64,000 bases of DNA from NCBI GenBank assembly GCA_022828145.1, contig JAJEJA010000094.1, positions 41,744 to 105,743 on the forward strand, in the 5' to 3' direction. The stretch comes from Candidatus Poribacteria bacterium (GTDB lineage Bacteria; Poribacteria; WGA-4E; WGA-3G). A program made the position numbers and the translations under genes. Below, piece by piece: positions 17,178 to 25,976 of this stretch. Numbering within the stretch: the first letter of the stretch is position 1; each line of letters opens with the position of its first letter. The notes under the pieces were generated by a model. It saw only the letters and a list, made by a program, of their open reading frames with translations. It did not search any database and was not told the DNA's origin.

Positions 17178-17335
17178 CTAACGTGAGTTTGATAATTAAA
17201 TGCAATATGCGTTGTAGGTTGGGTTGAGGAACGAAACCCAACATGTATTGCTATATAATGGGTCAAAATGTTGGGTTTCGTGCCTCAACCCAACCTACGT
17301 AAGTTATTTGTTCTGATTTATCAAACTCACGTTAG
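17178..17335. repeat. MITE-like element with nested inverted repeats (family R3)
   Basis: The outer ends are a perfect 17-base inverted repeat, CTAACGTGAGTTTGATA at 17178-17194 and its complement at 17319-17335. Inside, 17214-17244 and 17268-17298 form a second stem of about 31 bases with one mismatch, built on GTAGGTTGGGTTGAGG and ACGAAACCCAACAT. No coding capacity. Similar outer ends occur at 21043-21168 and the inner stem type recurs at 61404-61499. Confidence 0.88.
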
Positions 17336-17347
17336 ACTATGAAATCC

Positions 17348-18076
17348 TTACAAAATTCCAAGTGGTGGCATCACGACTATCTCTTCCGTGACCATACCGT
17401 TAGGTTGTTGACATACAGACAAAATCGCATCTGCTATATGTTCCGGTTTGAGCATCTTGTCAAAGTCTGGATGCTCTGGTATATCATCCCAAAAGGGTGT
17501 TTCAACTGAACCGGGTAGAACTGCTGTTACGCGAACGTTTTGTTGTCGTACTTCAGCAGCCAACACTTTTGTAAAGGCGAGTGCTCCTGCTTTTGCTGCA
17601 CAATATGCCCCCGAAGCAGGAAAAGCAACTTTTGCAGCGATAGATAGGACATTTATTATCTGTCCACCCCCATCTGCAATCAGATGGGGTAGTGCAAATT
17701 TGGAGCAGAGAAACACACCTTTCAAGTTTGAATTGATAACTGTATCCCAATCTGTGTGGTCAAAATCAATAACATTACCAAAAACACCAGCACCTGCGTT
17801 GTTTATCAATATGTCCAGTTTCTGATAGATGTCAAGCGTTTCTGTGATCAGAGATTGAACTGCCTTATCATCTGTAACATCAGTCGGAATTGCCAGCACA
17901 TCCGCCCCTGTCTCTTTTAAATCATCAGCAACTTGTTCAACGACTTTGCGCGTTCTCGCTGCCAAGACTACCTTTACCCCCGATTTTGCGAAAACTTCTG
18001 CTATTGCTTTACCAATGCCTTTAGATGCCCCTGTAACAATAGCAACCTTTCCTTCAATACTGTTTGGTGTTGACAT
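17348..18076 (-). CDS. Short-chain dehydrogenase/reductase (possible tetrahydropterin step)
   Basis: A classical SDR of 242 residues: TGASKGIG cofactor loop at 14-21, NNAGAG near 90, catalytic Ser in NVLSIAAK and YxxxK in YCAAK near 154-158. The Arg in AARTRK after the second strand favours NADPH. It is the last of three minus-strand genes with folE and the tandem PTPS gene upstream (gap 50 bases to folE). Sepiapterin reductases are SDRs, so reduction of 6-pyruvoyl-tetrahydropterin is a reasonable hypothesis from context. The sequence alone supports only SDR. Confidence 0.88.
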   Translation of the reverse strand: MSTPNSIEGKVAIVTGASKGIGKAIAEVFAKSGVKVVLAARTRKVVEQVADDLKETGADVLAIPTDVTDDKAVQSLITETLDIYQKLDILINNAGAGVFGNVIDFDHTDWDTVINSNLKGVFLCSKFALPHLIADGGGQIINVLSIAAKVAFPASGAYCAAKAGALAFTKVLAAEVRQQNVRVTAVLPGSVETPFWDDIPEHPDFDKMLKPEHIADAILSVCQQPNGMVTEEIVVMPPLGIL

Positions 18077-18126
18077 AATAATCTATGGTATTAGTTATCC
18101 GTTGTGCGCGGTAAACCGAAAAATTC

Positions 18127-18726
18127 CTAAATACATCTCAGAAATTCTGCTCTTGAAGAACTATCCTCACGGAACGTACCGAGCATTGTATTGGTTGTCA
18201 TCTTTGATGCCTGTTTCTCCACGCCGCGTGCCATCATACACATATGTTGTGCCTCTATAACAACGCCTACACCTGTCGGGTCTATTGCTTCTTCCAATGT
18301 TTCAGCAATTTGACGTGTTAATCTCTCCTGTACTTGTAAACGTCGTGAAAACATATCAACAATTCTCGGTATCTTACTCAAACCGATGATGCGTTTATTC
18401 GGTAGATAGCCGACATGGCATTTGCCCCAAAAGGGGAGTATATGATGTTCGCAAAGGCTATAAAACTCAATATCCTTGACAATGACCATTTCATCGTAAT
18501 CTTCGTCAAAGATAGCCTGATTTAATAATTTAGTCAGGTCCTGTGTGTATCCGCTTGTCAAGAATTCCATGGCAGTTGCTGCTCGGAGTGGTGTTCTTTT
18601 TAAACCTTGACGGTTTGGATTTTCTCCAAGCTTCTCAATAATCTGTGCATAGAGGAATTCTAAGTCATTTGTCCTGTCTAGACATTCACGATTAATATCT
18701 GTTTCACTTTCCTGTTTAGTCTTCAT
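18127..18726 (-). CDS. folE: GTP cyclohydrolase I
   Basis: A type I enzyme of 199 residues converting GTP to 7,8-dihydroneopterin triphosphate, the entry point to folate, tetrahydropterins and queuosine. The zinc and active-site segments are visible: [38 protein letters not shown] and the second zinc Cys in [10 protein letters not shown]. It starts four bases after the stop of the tandem PTPS gene, so the two are translated together. Confidence 0.96.
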   Translation of the reverse strand: MKTKQESETDINRECLDRTNDLEFLYAQIIEKLGENPNRQGLKRTPLRAATAMEFLTSGYTQDLTKLLNQAIFDEDYDEMVIVKDIEFYSLCEHHILPFWGKCHVGYLPNKRIIGLSKIPRIVDMFSRRLQVQERLTRQIAETLEEAIDPTGVGVVIEAQHMCMMARGVEKQASKMTTNTMLGTFREDSSSRAEFLRCI

Positions 18727-18729
18727 GTA

Positions 18730-19563
18730 TTATGAGGGTTCTCCGTAATAATCAAAATGATTTTTGGGTGTTTCCCGCAATCGTACTCTGTGTAAGCGCA
18801 CAGGTTGTAAATTCGGTTCCAGAACATCCCAAAGTACTTTGACGAAGTTTTCAGATGTCGGATTAACATTTTCGAATTCTGCCGTATCAAGATTCAGATG
18901 TTTGTAGTCAAATCGTGAAAATACCTCCTTTTCAATTACTTCATCAAGCAGATTGAGGTCTGCGATCAATCCTGTTTTAGGATCAACAGTACCTTTAATT
19001 GTCACTTCAAGAACATAGTTATGTCCATGACCAGCGGGATTATTACATTTTCCAAAGATTTCAAGATTTTCCTTATCTGAAAGTTGTTGGCTATGTAGAC
19101 GGTGTGCAGCACTGAACTCATAAACTTTGGTGAGATAAACCATTACGTCCTCTCCATAATAGTCAGCAAAATGTGTAGAACTTTCATAGAGTCGCACGCG
19201 ATGCAATAATGCATTAGGTAGAGAAGAATCAAGCCTGTGCCATATATCTATCGTGATGTTCTCACAAGTCGGTTGTAGGCACGGGTTTTTTGAAAATATG
19301 GGATGCTGTTTATTCAAAAGTTTGTGGTCGTAGTGCGGCTGCACTTCTGTTTTCAACAAAGCATCCAGGTCTGTCAAGTTGATGACCATTCCATCGTGCG
19401 TGTCCAAATGACCTTTGACCATTACTTCAAGGACATAATTGTGTCCGTGGCTATTTGGATTAGCTGCTGAACCGAACAGTTGAAAGTTCTCTGCATCACT
19501 CAACTCAGGTATCCGATTGAAATGAGACGCTTCAAAAGCTGTCTGACGTGTCAAGTAATACAT
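18730..19563 (-). CDS. Tandem 6-pyruvoyltetrahydropterin synthase/QueD domain protein
   Basis: Two PTPS/QueD domains in one 277-residue chain, about 1-140 and 141-277, each about the size of a normal single-domain enzyme. Zinc histidines are present in both (FEASHFN and SHGHNY; FSAAHRL and GHGHNY). The catalytic Cys is kept in domain 2 (FGKCNNPAGHGHNY) but is Ala in domain 1 (FGSAANPNSHGHNY). So only the second half should be fully catalytic; the first may be structural or do a different reaction. Substrate is dihydroneopterin triphosphate from FolE. The absence of queC/queE nearby and the presence of an SDR favour a tetrahydropterin route over queuosine, without proof. Confidence 0.92.
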   Translation of the reverse strand: MYYLTRQTAFEASHFNRIPELSDAENFQLFGSAANPNSHGHNYVLEVMVKGHLDTHDGMVINLTDLDALLKTEVQPHYDHKLLNKQHPIFSKNPCLQPTCENITIDIWHRLDSSLPNALLHRVRLYESSTHFADYYGEDVMVYLTKVYEFSAAHRLHSQQLSDKENLEIFGKCNNPAGHGHNYVLEVTIKGTVDPKTGLIADLNLLDEVIEKEVFSRFDYKHLNLDTAEFENVNPTSENFVKVLWDVLEPNLQPVRLHRVRLRETPKNHFDYYGEPS

Positions 19564-19609
19564 CAGTTAGACCACGTGTGAAACATTCTTGTGAGAAACT
19601 GTTCAACTA

Positions 19610-19894
19610 TCAAGTTGTTTTTGGAGTAACCAACTCATCTCCAACCGATTCATACTGAACCGACATCACCCATTCGCCGGTACCCCGCAGATGGACATTA
19701 CACTTTTTTAGCCACTCAATTAGTGTAAGACGGTCGCGTGCTTCCCATTCACAAAGCATCCTACCTGATAACGTATCACATAGAACACGGATGTTTTGAA
19801 CATCTTCATCTGCTTCTTCTTGGAAACGTTTCAACAGACGTGCGACATCTTGCCGCGTCATACATGCGATCGCATGAGCAGAGATAAATTTCAT
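19610..19894 (-). CDS. Small conserved hypothetical protein
   Basis: A 94-residue soluble protein opening MKFISAHAIACMTRQDVARL, with an alpha/beta pattern and a Cys/Trp-containing middle (MLCEWEARDRLTLIEWLKKC). The pattern is reminiscent of small ferredoxin-like DUF4242-type proteins, but I cannot confirm this. It lies upstream of the pterin genes on the same strand, 46 bases before the PTPS gene, and downstream of the sulfurtransferase gene, so it may be cotranscribed with either. Confidence 0.65.
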   Translation of the reverse strand: MKFISAHAIACMTRQDVARLLKRFQEEADEDVQNIRVLCDTLSGRMLCEWEARDRLTLIEWLKKCNVHLRGTGEWVMSVQYESVGDELVTPKTT

Positions 19895-19956
19895 ATTTCA
19901 AACTATCTTATATTGTGCAAGACATTTGCGTGATGATTACATCACCGTGTCTGTGT

Positions 19957-20805
19957 TCAATCCCGTGCTATAGGTGCCCCGACCAAATTGCCCCATTCTG
20001 TCCAACTACCGTCATAGTTGCGTACCTTCTCATATCCGAGTAGGTATTTCAGGACAAACCATGTATGTGATGATCTTTCACCGATACGACAATAAGCGAT
20101 GGTTTCTTTTGTATCATCAACCCCAGCACCGCCATAGATTGTTTTCAGTTCATCGTGTGATTTGAAGGTGCCATCTTCAGCGACAGCAGTTGCCCATGGA
20201 ATATTCGCTGCACCTGGGATGTGTCCACCTCTTTGTGCCGTTTCACTCATTCCTGGTGGTGCGATGACTTCACCGGAGAATTCTGCAGGTGAACGCACAT
20301 CAACGAGGTTAATCACACCTTGCTCCAGTGTGGGTAGGACATTGTCCTTAGTTGCGCGTACATTGTCATCTGGGAATTTAGCCTGATATCCGGTACTTGC
20401 ATAAGATGGTACATCCTTGACAAGTTCTCTACCTTCATCAATCCATTTTTGGCGTCCGCCGTTCATCACCTTCAATAGACTCTCATCATGTCCATAATAG
20501 CGAAATTGCCAAAGTGCATAAGTTGCAAACCAGTTGTTGTTATCACCATAGAAAATAACGTTGGTATCGTTAGCGATTCCACTGTCATGGCAGAGTGCTT
20601 CAAACTGTTCTCTTGTGAGTATATCGCGTCGCACTTGGTCACACAGCTGCGTTTGCCAATTCAGACCAACTGCCCCAGCGATATGTCCATCAGCGTAAGC
20701 GGTTGTGTCAACATCGACTTCAAGTAGACGGATTCCCGCATCATTACCGTGTTCTGCCACCCAATCCGTACTAACCAATACTTCAGGATTAACGTATTCA
20801 GCCAT
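19957..20805 (-). CDS. Thiosulfate/3-mercaptopyruvate sulfurtransferase (tandem rhodanese)
   Basis: A 282-residue protein of two rhodanese domains. Domain 1 (residues 1-130) is inactive-like, without the catalytic Cys. Domain 2 (about 155-282) carries C239 in AYCRIGERSSHTWFVL, the six-residue active-site loop. The CRxGxR/T type loop is typical of thiosulfate sulfurtransferases of the SseA/rhodanese group. No signal peptide, so cytoplasmic. Its start ATG 20805 is preceded by AAGGAAGGG. It transfers sulfane sulfur to cyanide or a thiol acceptor; the physiological acceptor is unknown. Confidence 0.92.
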   Translation of the reverse strand: MAEYVNPEVLVSTDWVAEHGNDAGIRLLEVDVDTTAYADGHIAGAVGLNWQTQLCDQVRRDILTREQFEALCHDSGIANDTNVIFYGDNNNWFATYALWQFRYYGHDESLLKVMNGGRQKWIDEGRELVKDVPSYASTGYQAKFPDDNVRATKDNVLPTLEQGVINLVDVRSPAEFSGEVIAPPGMSETAQRGGHIPGAANIPWATAVAEDGTFKSHDELKTIYGGAGVDDTKETIAYCRIGERSSHTWFVLKYLLGYEKVRNYDGSWTEWGNLVGAPIARD

Positions 20806-21042
20806 ATCTGTTACCCTTCCTTACCTTAGAAAAAATTATAGAGTGATACTGTATCACTGTATCTGTATAAATCTTAGATGCACGACAACACATTAGTATA
20901 TGTTTATATTATACGTATTAGGTTTTATTTTGTCAAATATTCTATGCCCCCCTCATATAAAGAAGGGTTTGAAAAAACATAAGACATTTGATAACATGCT
21001 GTTGCATGAGATTGTCTCTAAATAATCAATAAATAGTATTGC
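20806..21042. other. AT-rich intergenic region
   Basis: This is the upstream region of the sulfurtransferase gene, ending at the R3/R2-type element at 21043. I see no ORF or RNA structure in it. Confidence 0.5.
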
Positions 21043-21168
21043 AACGTGAGTTTGAAAAATCAGATTTTCCCAGGCCGGTATGTTCGGTTTCCTAACCGAA
21101 CATACCGGGTCTATGAAGTGATATTTTGGGCAAAATGAAGTCCATATTCCTATTATCAAACTCATATC
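21043..21168. repeat. TIR element carrying an R2 palindrome, at the break of a WD40 gene
   Basis: The left end AACGTGAGTTTGA (21043) and right end TCAAACTCAT (21156-21165) match the outer ends of the element at 17178-17335. The interior carries an inverted repeat, GGTATGTTCGG...CCGAACATACC, around GTTTCCTAAC. Immediately to the right, the reading frame of a WD40 gene begins without a start codon. Confidence 0.8.
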
Positions 21169-22008
21169 TTTGTTTCGGTTTGGGATATTGAAACTGGAAA
21201 CAGACTTTCTGTTGATAGGGTAGAAATATTAGATAGGCGTGAATATCGTAATGCTATAGGTTATGAATTTGCCATATCACCAGACGGGAATCTATTTGTT
21301 ACCAACGATCTTGTAGTGCGCTTATGGGATACGCATACCAAAGATGTATTATCTACAATAGGTGGTAAAGAACATGCTGGTTTTGTAAAAACAGTGGTGT
21401 TTTCTCCTGATGGTAGCCTACTGGCAGTAACTGCGCGTAAAGACAATACTGTTCAAATATGGGATGTGCCTAACCGCAAAACGCTCTGTAGACTTGAGGG
21501 GCATACGACGCATGTTTACAGTTTGGCATTTTCTCCTGATAACAAGACTGTCATCACCTCAGGTTGGACTTCTAAGGACGTAACAATAAGGTTGTGGGAT
21601 ACCCTGACCGGTGCGTTACTTGCATCTTTTCCAGACCAAGGTGCAGTAGCATTTGCACCAGACAGGAACACCTTTGCCGGTGGTACACACATTTATACTT
21701 GGAATCCCGAAACTATCCAGTACGACCGGAAAGTACGATTGGAAGATGTACCCAAGTCTCCCCTACCATATCCAACTGTACTAACATTTTCTCCGGATGG
21801 GTCAGTAGTTGTGAGTGGTAATAGGGATGGCATAGTCCAATTGCGAGATTCAACTACTGGTAAGATAATTTCTGAATATGCCGGACATGCAAGTTCGATA
21901 TCAAAGTTAGTGTTTTCTGAAGATGGTACAACACTTGCTACAAGCAGTAGAGATGGCACAATTCTTGTGTGGGATTGGGATGAAGTGCTTAAGGGTTCGG
22001 ACCAGTAA
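21166..22008 (+). pseudogene. 5'-truncated WD40-repeat remnant of a sigma-WD40 gene
   Basis: From the right edge of the TIR element an open frame reads directly into WD40 repeats (VWDIETGNRLS, FAISPDG..., VRLWDTHTKDVL) with no ATG, GTG or TTG before GTG 21316, which lies inside a repeat. The C-terminus ends in WDWDEVLKGSDQ, identical to the end of the intact sigma-WD40 protein that follows. This is the C-terminal part of a third paralog whose sigma and membrane segments are gone, apparently cut at the repeat element. About 280 codons remain uninterrupted, so the loss looks recent or the fragment is still used from an internal start. Confidence 0.8.
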
Positions 22009-22048
22009 GAAATAAATATTTGAAAATCCTTCCCAAAAACCAGATTTA

Positions 22049-22223
22049 TGCTATAATTCTTCTAATAGACGTTTTCTGATATGCTCCAGGATATATTTCT
22101 TTGATTTCCATATTTACATAAGAATTCTAACCTTCTTATCTAAACACCTACTTATCTACACAGAATTATGCACCCGATTCACCGTTTCGTGGCATCATTA
22201 TAGGGTGAAATCGGAGGTGTACC
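22049..22223 (+). promoter_or_regulatory. Conserved extended -10 promoter and leader of sigma-WD40 gene 1
   Basis: TGCTATAAT (22049-22057) is an extended -10 element. The leader then carries a block shared with two other loci: AGAATTATGCACCCGATTCA, CCGTTTCGTGGC, TATAGGGT and AAATCGGAGGTG with the ribosome site, ending at ATG 22224. The 5' leader would be about 160 bases, long for a simple gene. The same arrangement is at 25885-25976 and 27891-28060. Confidence 0.7.
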
Positions 22224-25136
22224 ATGAAAAACAACGATACACAATTAATTCACCTTACTCTTGATGGTGATGATAATGCCTTCACAGAACTTGTAGATAA
22301 ATATCAAAAGCCGGTTCATGCACTTGTGTGGCGGAAAATCGGAGATTTTCATATTGCTGAAGAAATCACACAAGACACATTCCTGATAGCGTATGAGAAA
22401 CTTGCAACGCTGAAAAAATCACAAAGTTTCTCAAGTTGGCTATATGTAATTGCCACAAGTCTCTGTAGGGCGTGGTTCCGTAAAAAGTATCGGCGGGAAC
22501 AGTTAAGACAAGGCACGGATACCACTCATTCTGAGGATGCGACCTATTCTGAGTATGTGCTTGCGGAAAATGAACGGATCACCACAGAAACACAGCGCGA
22601 CGTCGTTAAAAAACTGCTGGCAAAGCTTGGGGAAAGTGAACGCACTGTCGTGACGTTGCATTACTTTGGGGAGATGTCGTGTTCAGAAATTGGAGCTTTC
22701 TTAGGTGTATCGACAAATACGGTTAAGAGTCGACTTCGCCGTGCCCAGCAGCGTTTGCAAAAGGAGGAAACGATGATAAGAGAGGCTTTAGACAACTACC
22801 AAATTTCACCACATCTTACGGAAAACATCATGCGTAAAATTTCGCGGACCAAACCTGCTACACCATCTGGCAGTAAACCTATTGTACCATGGGCAATTGC
22901 TGCTTCCACGTTAACAGTTGTGTTGCTCATGCTCGGTTTTGGGAATAGCATATATTTGACACGTTTTCAGCAACCTTATAATTTAGATGCACAGACTGAT
23001 ATGGCGGTTGAGCTTATTGACACACCTGTCGTCGCGAACTTGGAATCCAAGCCAGATGTGCGGACAGAAATAGAAAGAACTAACGTTCAGAATCAGATCA
23101 ATAATTCCGAACAGCAGCCTAATGATGCCTCCACTGCAATTGCAGAAGCACAAACGGACGAAATAGCGGAAGATTACACAAAATGGGAATTGCCGAAAGC
23201 AGCGCAAGCTCGTTTAGGCAAGGGTGGGATTAATGTGCTGCAGTTTTCACCTGACGGTAACCAACTTGCAGTAGGCAGTAATATCGGTGTATGGCTTTAC
23301 GACGCGAAAACAGGGAAGGAAGTATCCATGTTCCCAGGCGCGTGCGAATCGCTCGCATTTTCACCAGATGGACGTTTGCTCGCTAATGGTGGTGGGTATG
23401 GGGGAACTGGCAGATATCATGGAAAAGAAATTCAGTTGTGGGAAGTTTCTACAGGTAAACGAATGACACTTGCTAAAAATCCTCCTCCTGTTTCAGCAGT
23501 ACGATTTTCTGAAGATGGTAAGACGCTCATCTTTTTGGGAGATTGGGAAAATAGAGATACAATTGGCAACCTAAATATTGAAACAGGAGAAGTGAACCTA
23601 AAAAAATTCAGAGAACAACCAAAGGATAAATATAGTGAATCCTATGTACTTACACATGATAAATTAGCAATTGGTGGCGTATCCGGCAAGATTCAATTAT
23701 GGGACCCGATCTCAGGAAAAAAACTCCCAACTCTCAGAAAAGAAATATCTTTTGAAATGGGAAAAAATGACCATAGCGTAGGATTAGCATTCTCTCCCGA
23801 CGGATCCCAACTTGCTTTTGGGAGCGATAATACATTTCTATTGTGGGATACTACTGGAAATAATGAACCGATAATCCTGAGAAAACATATAGGTCAGGCA
23901 AACCCGTTCGTGCACACGCCAGTTTTTGCCTTTTCTCCGAACGGGAAAATGTTAGCAAGTGGGGGTACTGACAATACAGCGCAATTGTGGGATACAGACA
24001 CTACAGTGCAATTGTGGGATACAGACACTGGTAAACTACTCACAATACTTACTAAACATACCAGCGTCATAACTGGGTTAACTTTCTCACCAGATGGAAG
24101 CACGCTTGTAAGTGCAAGTGGAGATGGGGATGTTCTATTTTGGAATACAGAAACAAATAAACCATTACCCATACACATCTCCGATCACACATATACACAA
24201 AGAGGAATGACGATTTTAAAAGATAGTAATACACTTATAAGTGTAGCGTATAACGGCATAACCACATTTTGGGATCTAAAGACACAACGAAAGACTAACC
24301 TCCAAACTAAATGGTATTCCTATGGATTATTCAACGTAGCCTTTTCACCTGATGGAACAAGACTTGCAATTGGCAATCAGCAACTGATTCACTTCACTGA
24401 TGTCCGTACTGGTGGGGAATTAGCAAGTTTGGCAGAACCAGAGCATAGTAACGTTTCAGTGACAGCAGTTTCACCCGATGGAAAAACGGTAGCTCTTGCT
24501 TGTAATAGTCAAGGAGGAATCCGCTTATGGAACACAGAAACGGGCAAAATTCTAAACATGTCTCTTAACATACCTCATAACGATATGTTCGTGCAAACAA
24601 TCTCTACTTTGATCTTCTCACGGGATGGAAAAAAACTTGTCAGTGGAGACTCACAAGGAAATGTTCAAATATGGGACACGAAAACTGGGGATGCGTTAAC
24701 CAACTTCTTAGCAGGAGATGAAAAAGAGGAAGCAATGGATAATGGAATTGAATCGCAGCTTCAAAATATGCTTCTAAATCGAATTAACGGATTAGCATTC
24801 TCCTCAGATGAGAGTCTGATCGCCGCAGGAAACCTTGAAAAAATTCGTTTGTTCGGTAGCCAGAAAAAAACGCACTTTAAGGAAGTATCTAAAGTAAAAT
24901 GCAGTACATTGGTGTTTTCACCAGATGATAGCGTGCTTGTTGTAGGACTTTGGGATGGTGGAATTCAGTTATTGGATATTACTACAGGAGACGAACTCAC
25001 TACACTTGACGGGCACACGGCACTAATTTCAAAACTACTTTTTTCGTCTGATGGCAAAACGCTTTTCAGTACGGGGTATGATGGCACCATTCTTCTGTGG
25101 GATTGGGATGAAGTGCTTAAGGGTTCAGACCAGTAG
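22224..25136 (+). CDS. ECF sigma factor fused to membrane segment and WD40 repeats, paralog 1
   Basis: A 970-residue fusion. Residues 1-185 are an ECF sigma factor: region 2 (VHALVWRKIGDFHIAEEITQ, SFSSWLYVIATSLCRAWFRK) and region 4 helix-turn-helix (MSCSEIGAFLGVSTNTVKSR). A single hydrophobic helix follows at about 228-246 (WAIAASTLTVVLLMLGFG), then a polar linker to about 325, then roughly 14 WD40-type units (FSPDG...LWD pattern) to the C-terminus. If the helix spans the membrane, the sigma half is cytoplasmic and the propeller outside, giving a one-protein sensor and regulator; this topology is inferred. A 27-base tandem duplication at 23981-24034 adds nine residues in one blade. It shares its leader and sigma half with the paralog at 28061. 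No anti-sigma gene is adjacent. Confidence 0.93.
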   Translation: MKNNDTQLIHLTLDGDDNAFTELVDKYQKPVHALVWRKIGDFHIAEEITQDTFLIAYEKLATLKKSQSFSSWLYVIATSLCRAWFRKKYRREQLRQGTDTTHSEDATYSEYVLAENERITTETQRDVVKKLLAKLGESERTVVTLHYFGEMSCSEIGAFLGVSTNTVKSRLRRAQQRLQKEETMIREALDNYQISPHLTENIMRKISRTKPATPSGSKPIVPWAIAASTLTVVLLMLGFGNSIYLTRFQQPYNLDAQTDMAVELIDTPVVANLESKPDVRTEIERTNVQNQINNSEQQPNDASTAIAEAQTDEIAEDYTKWELPKAAQARLGKGGINVLQFSPDGNQLAVGSNIGVWLYDAKTGKEVSMFPGACESLAFSPDGRLLANGGGYGGTGRYHGKEIQLWEVSTGKRMTLAKNPPPVSAVRFSEDGKTLIFLGDWENRDTIGNLNIETGEVNLKKFREQPKDKYSESYVLTHDKLAIGGVSGKIQLWDPISGKKLPTLRKEISFEMGKNDHSVGLAFSPDGSQLAFGSDNTFLLWDTTGNNEPIILRKHIGQANPFVHTPVFAFSPNGKMLASGGTDNTAQLWDTDTTVQLWDTDTGKLLTILTKHTSVITGLTFSPDGSTLVSASGDGDVLFWNTETNKPLPIHISDHTYTQRGMTILKDSNTLISVAYNGITTFWDLKTQRKTNLQTKWYSYGLFNVAFSPDGTRLAIGNQQLIHFTDVRTGGELASLAEPEHSNVSVTAVSPDGKTVALACNSQGGIRLWNTETGKILNMSLNIPHNDMFVQTISTLIFSRDGKKLVSGDSQGNVQIWDTKTGDALTNFLAGDEKEEAMDNGIESQLQNMLLNRINGLAFSSDESLIAAGNLEKIRLFGSQKKTHFKEVSKVKCSTLVFSPDDSVLVVGLWDGGIQLLDITTGDELTTLDGHTALISKLLFSSDGKTLFSTGYDGTILLWDWDEVLKGSDQ

Positions 25137-25183
25137 AAAATCAGAGAGGCTTAAACAGTAGGAATTTCCAAAATCAGAGTTAT

Positions 25184-25297
25184 CTTCAGTCCCGTAGGGA
25201 CGATATGTTTATAGTTAAACGTTATAAAAACCCCTCTTCAGTCCCGTAGGGACGATATGTTTATAGAAAACGTGTCCCGTCTCTCTTTAGTCCCGTA
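25184..25297. repeat. REP-like array (family R6), forward units
   Basis: Two complete units with core AGTCCCGTAGGGACGATATG at 25184-25214 and 25236-25266, and a third cut short at 25285-25297 where an insertion begins. Units are about 50 bases apart; the material between them is similar at different loci (TTAAACGTTATA), so it is not spacer-like. The core contains the palindrome GTCCCGTAGGGAC. Confidence 0.88.
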
Positions 25298-25554
25298 TGA
25301 AGTTAAAGTATTAAATCGGGTAATATTTTATTTTCCCCAGACTCGGTAGGTGCGGTTTCCTAACCGAACCATAAGCGTCAATTTAACGAAATACGAAAGT
25401 GATAATACCCCAGGCCGGTAGGTTCGGTTTCCTAACCGAACCGGCTTTGTGCCAATTGCGTCCATAAAGGTTTTCGCGAAGGATCCGGTTCGGTTAGGAA
25501 ACCGAACCTACCGTGCCTGGGTCCTAATTACCCAATTTATTTTTTGATCTTCAT
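25297..25554. repeat. TIR element (family R2) inserted in a REP unit
   Basis: The ends are ATGAAGTTAAAGTATTAAAT at 25297 and the complement of ATGAAGATCAAAAAATAAAT ending at 25554, both followed inward by a GGGTAAT motif. The interior has three GGTTTCCTAACC-type palindrome arms, including a long stem between about 25408-25441 and 25487-25520. The flanking bases rejoin as CCCGTA|GGGACG, restoring a REP unit, with TA present on both sides, consistent with a TA target duplication. No ORF, hence non-autonomous. Confidence 0.85.
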
Positions 25555-25663
25555 TAGGGACGATATGTTATGCTACGGTATTTATAAACATATCGTCCCT
25601 ACGGGACTAAAGATACCGTGGATAAACGCGATCTATAAACATATCGTCCCTACGGGACTAAAG
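25555..25663. repeat. REP-like array (family R6), remainder and inverted units
   Basis: The right half of the interrupted unit (TAGGGACGATATGTTA) is followed by two units in the opposite orientation at about 25582-25612 and 25633-25663 (CTATAAACATATCGTCCC...). Forward and inverted units thus face each other. The rest, 25664-25884, contains a weak R1-like fragment near 25770-25795 and no gene. Confidence 0.85.
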
Positions 25664-25884
25664 AGAGGGTCAATCTCAATAATCATGCGCCCTTAGAGGT
25701 GTTCACAATAACCCAGACAATTTCTAAAAATGACGCATAAGGAGAATACGCGTTTGGTATTCTGCCTTGATTAGGAAATCGCACCTACAGAGTTAGACGC
25801 ATGGGTGTAATTCCTCTTAAATTGACACTTATAGTGGCAAAAACTTTACGCATCCATAATCATTCCACCATTTGTTAGGACTCA

Positions 25885-25976
25885 TGGTATAATATTATAT
25901 CAAAACTTTTTTGCAGAATTATGCACCCGATTCACCGTTTTGTGGCAACATTATAGGGTAAAATCGGAGGTGCTTT
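25885..25976 (+). promoter_or_regulatory. Conserved promoter/leader copy in front of a sigma remnant
   Basis: TGGTATAAT (25885-25893), then AGAATTATGCACCCGATTCA, CCGTTTTGTGGC, TATAGGGTAAAATCGGAGGTG and the ATG at 25977. It is the same module as at the two intact sigma-WD40 genes but with a shorter leader of about 80 bases. Confidence 0.68.

Noticed and set aside
17348..18076. Second fabG
   Set aside because: It is an SDR but lacks the ITRDxL motif of FabG, which the gene at 46411 has, and it sits with pterin genes.
18730..19563. Two separate adjacent PTPS/QueD genes
   Set aside because: There is no stop or frame change between the domains; they form one continuous chain.
25184..25663. CRISPR array made of AGTCCCGTAGGGACGATATG units
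   Set aside because: Only two to three units per orientation, the segments between them are similar at distant loci (also at 63906-63926) instead of unique, units occur in both orientations, and no cas gene is present. They are REP-like palindromes.
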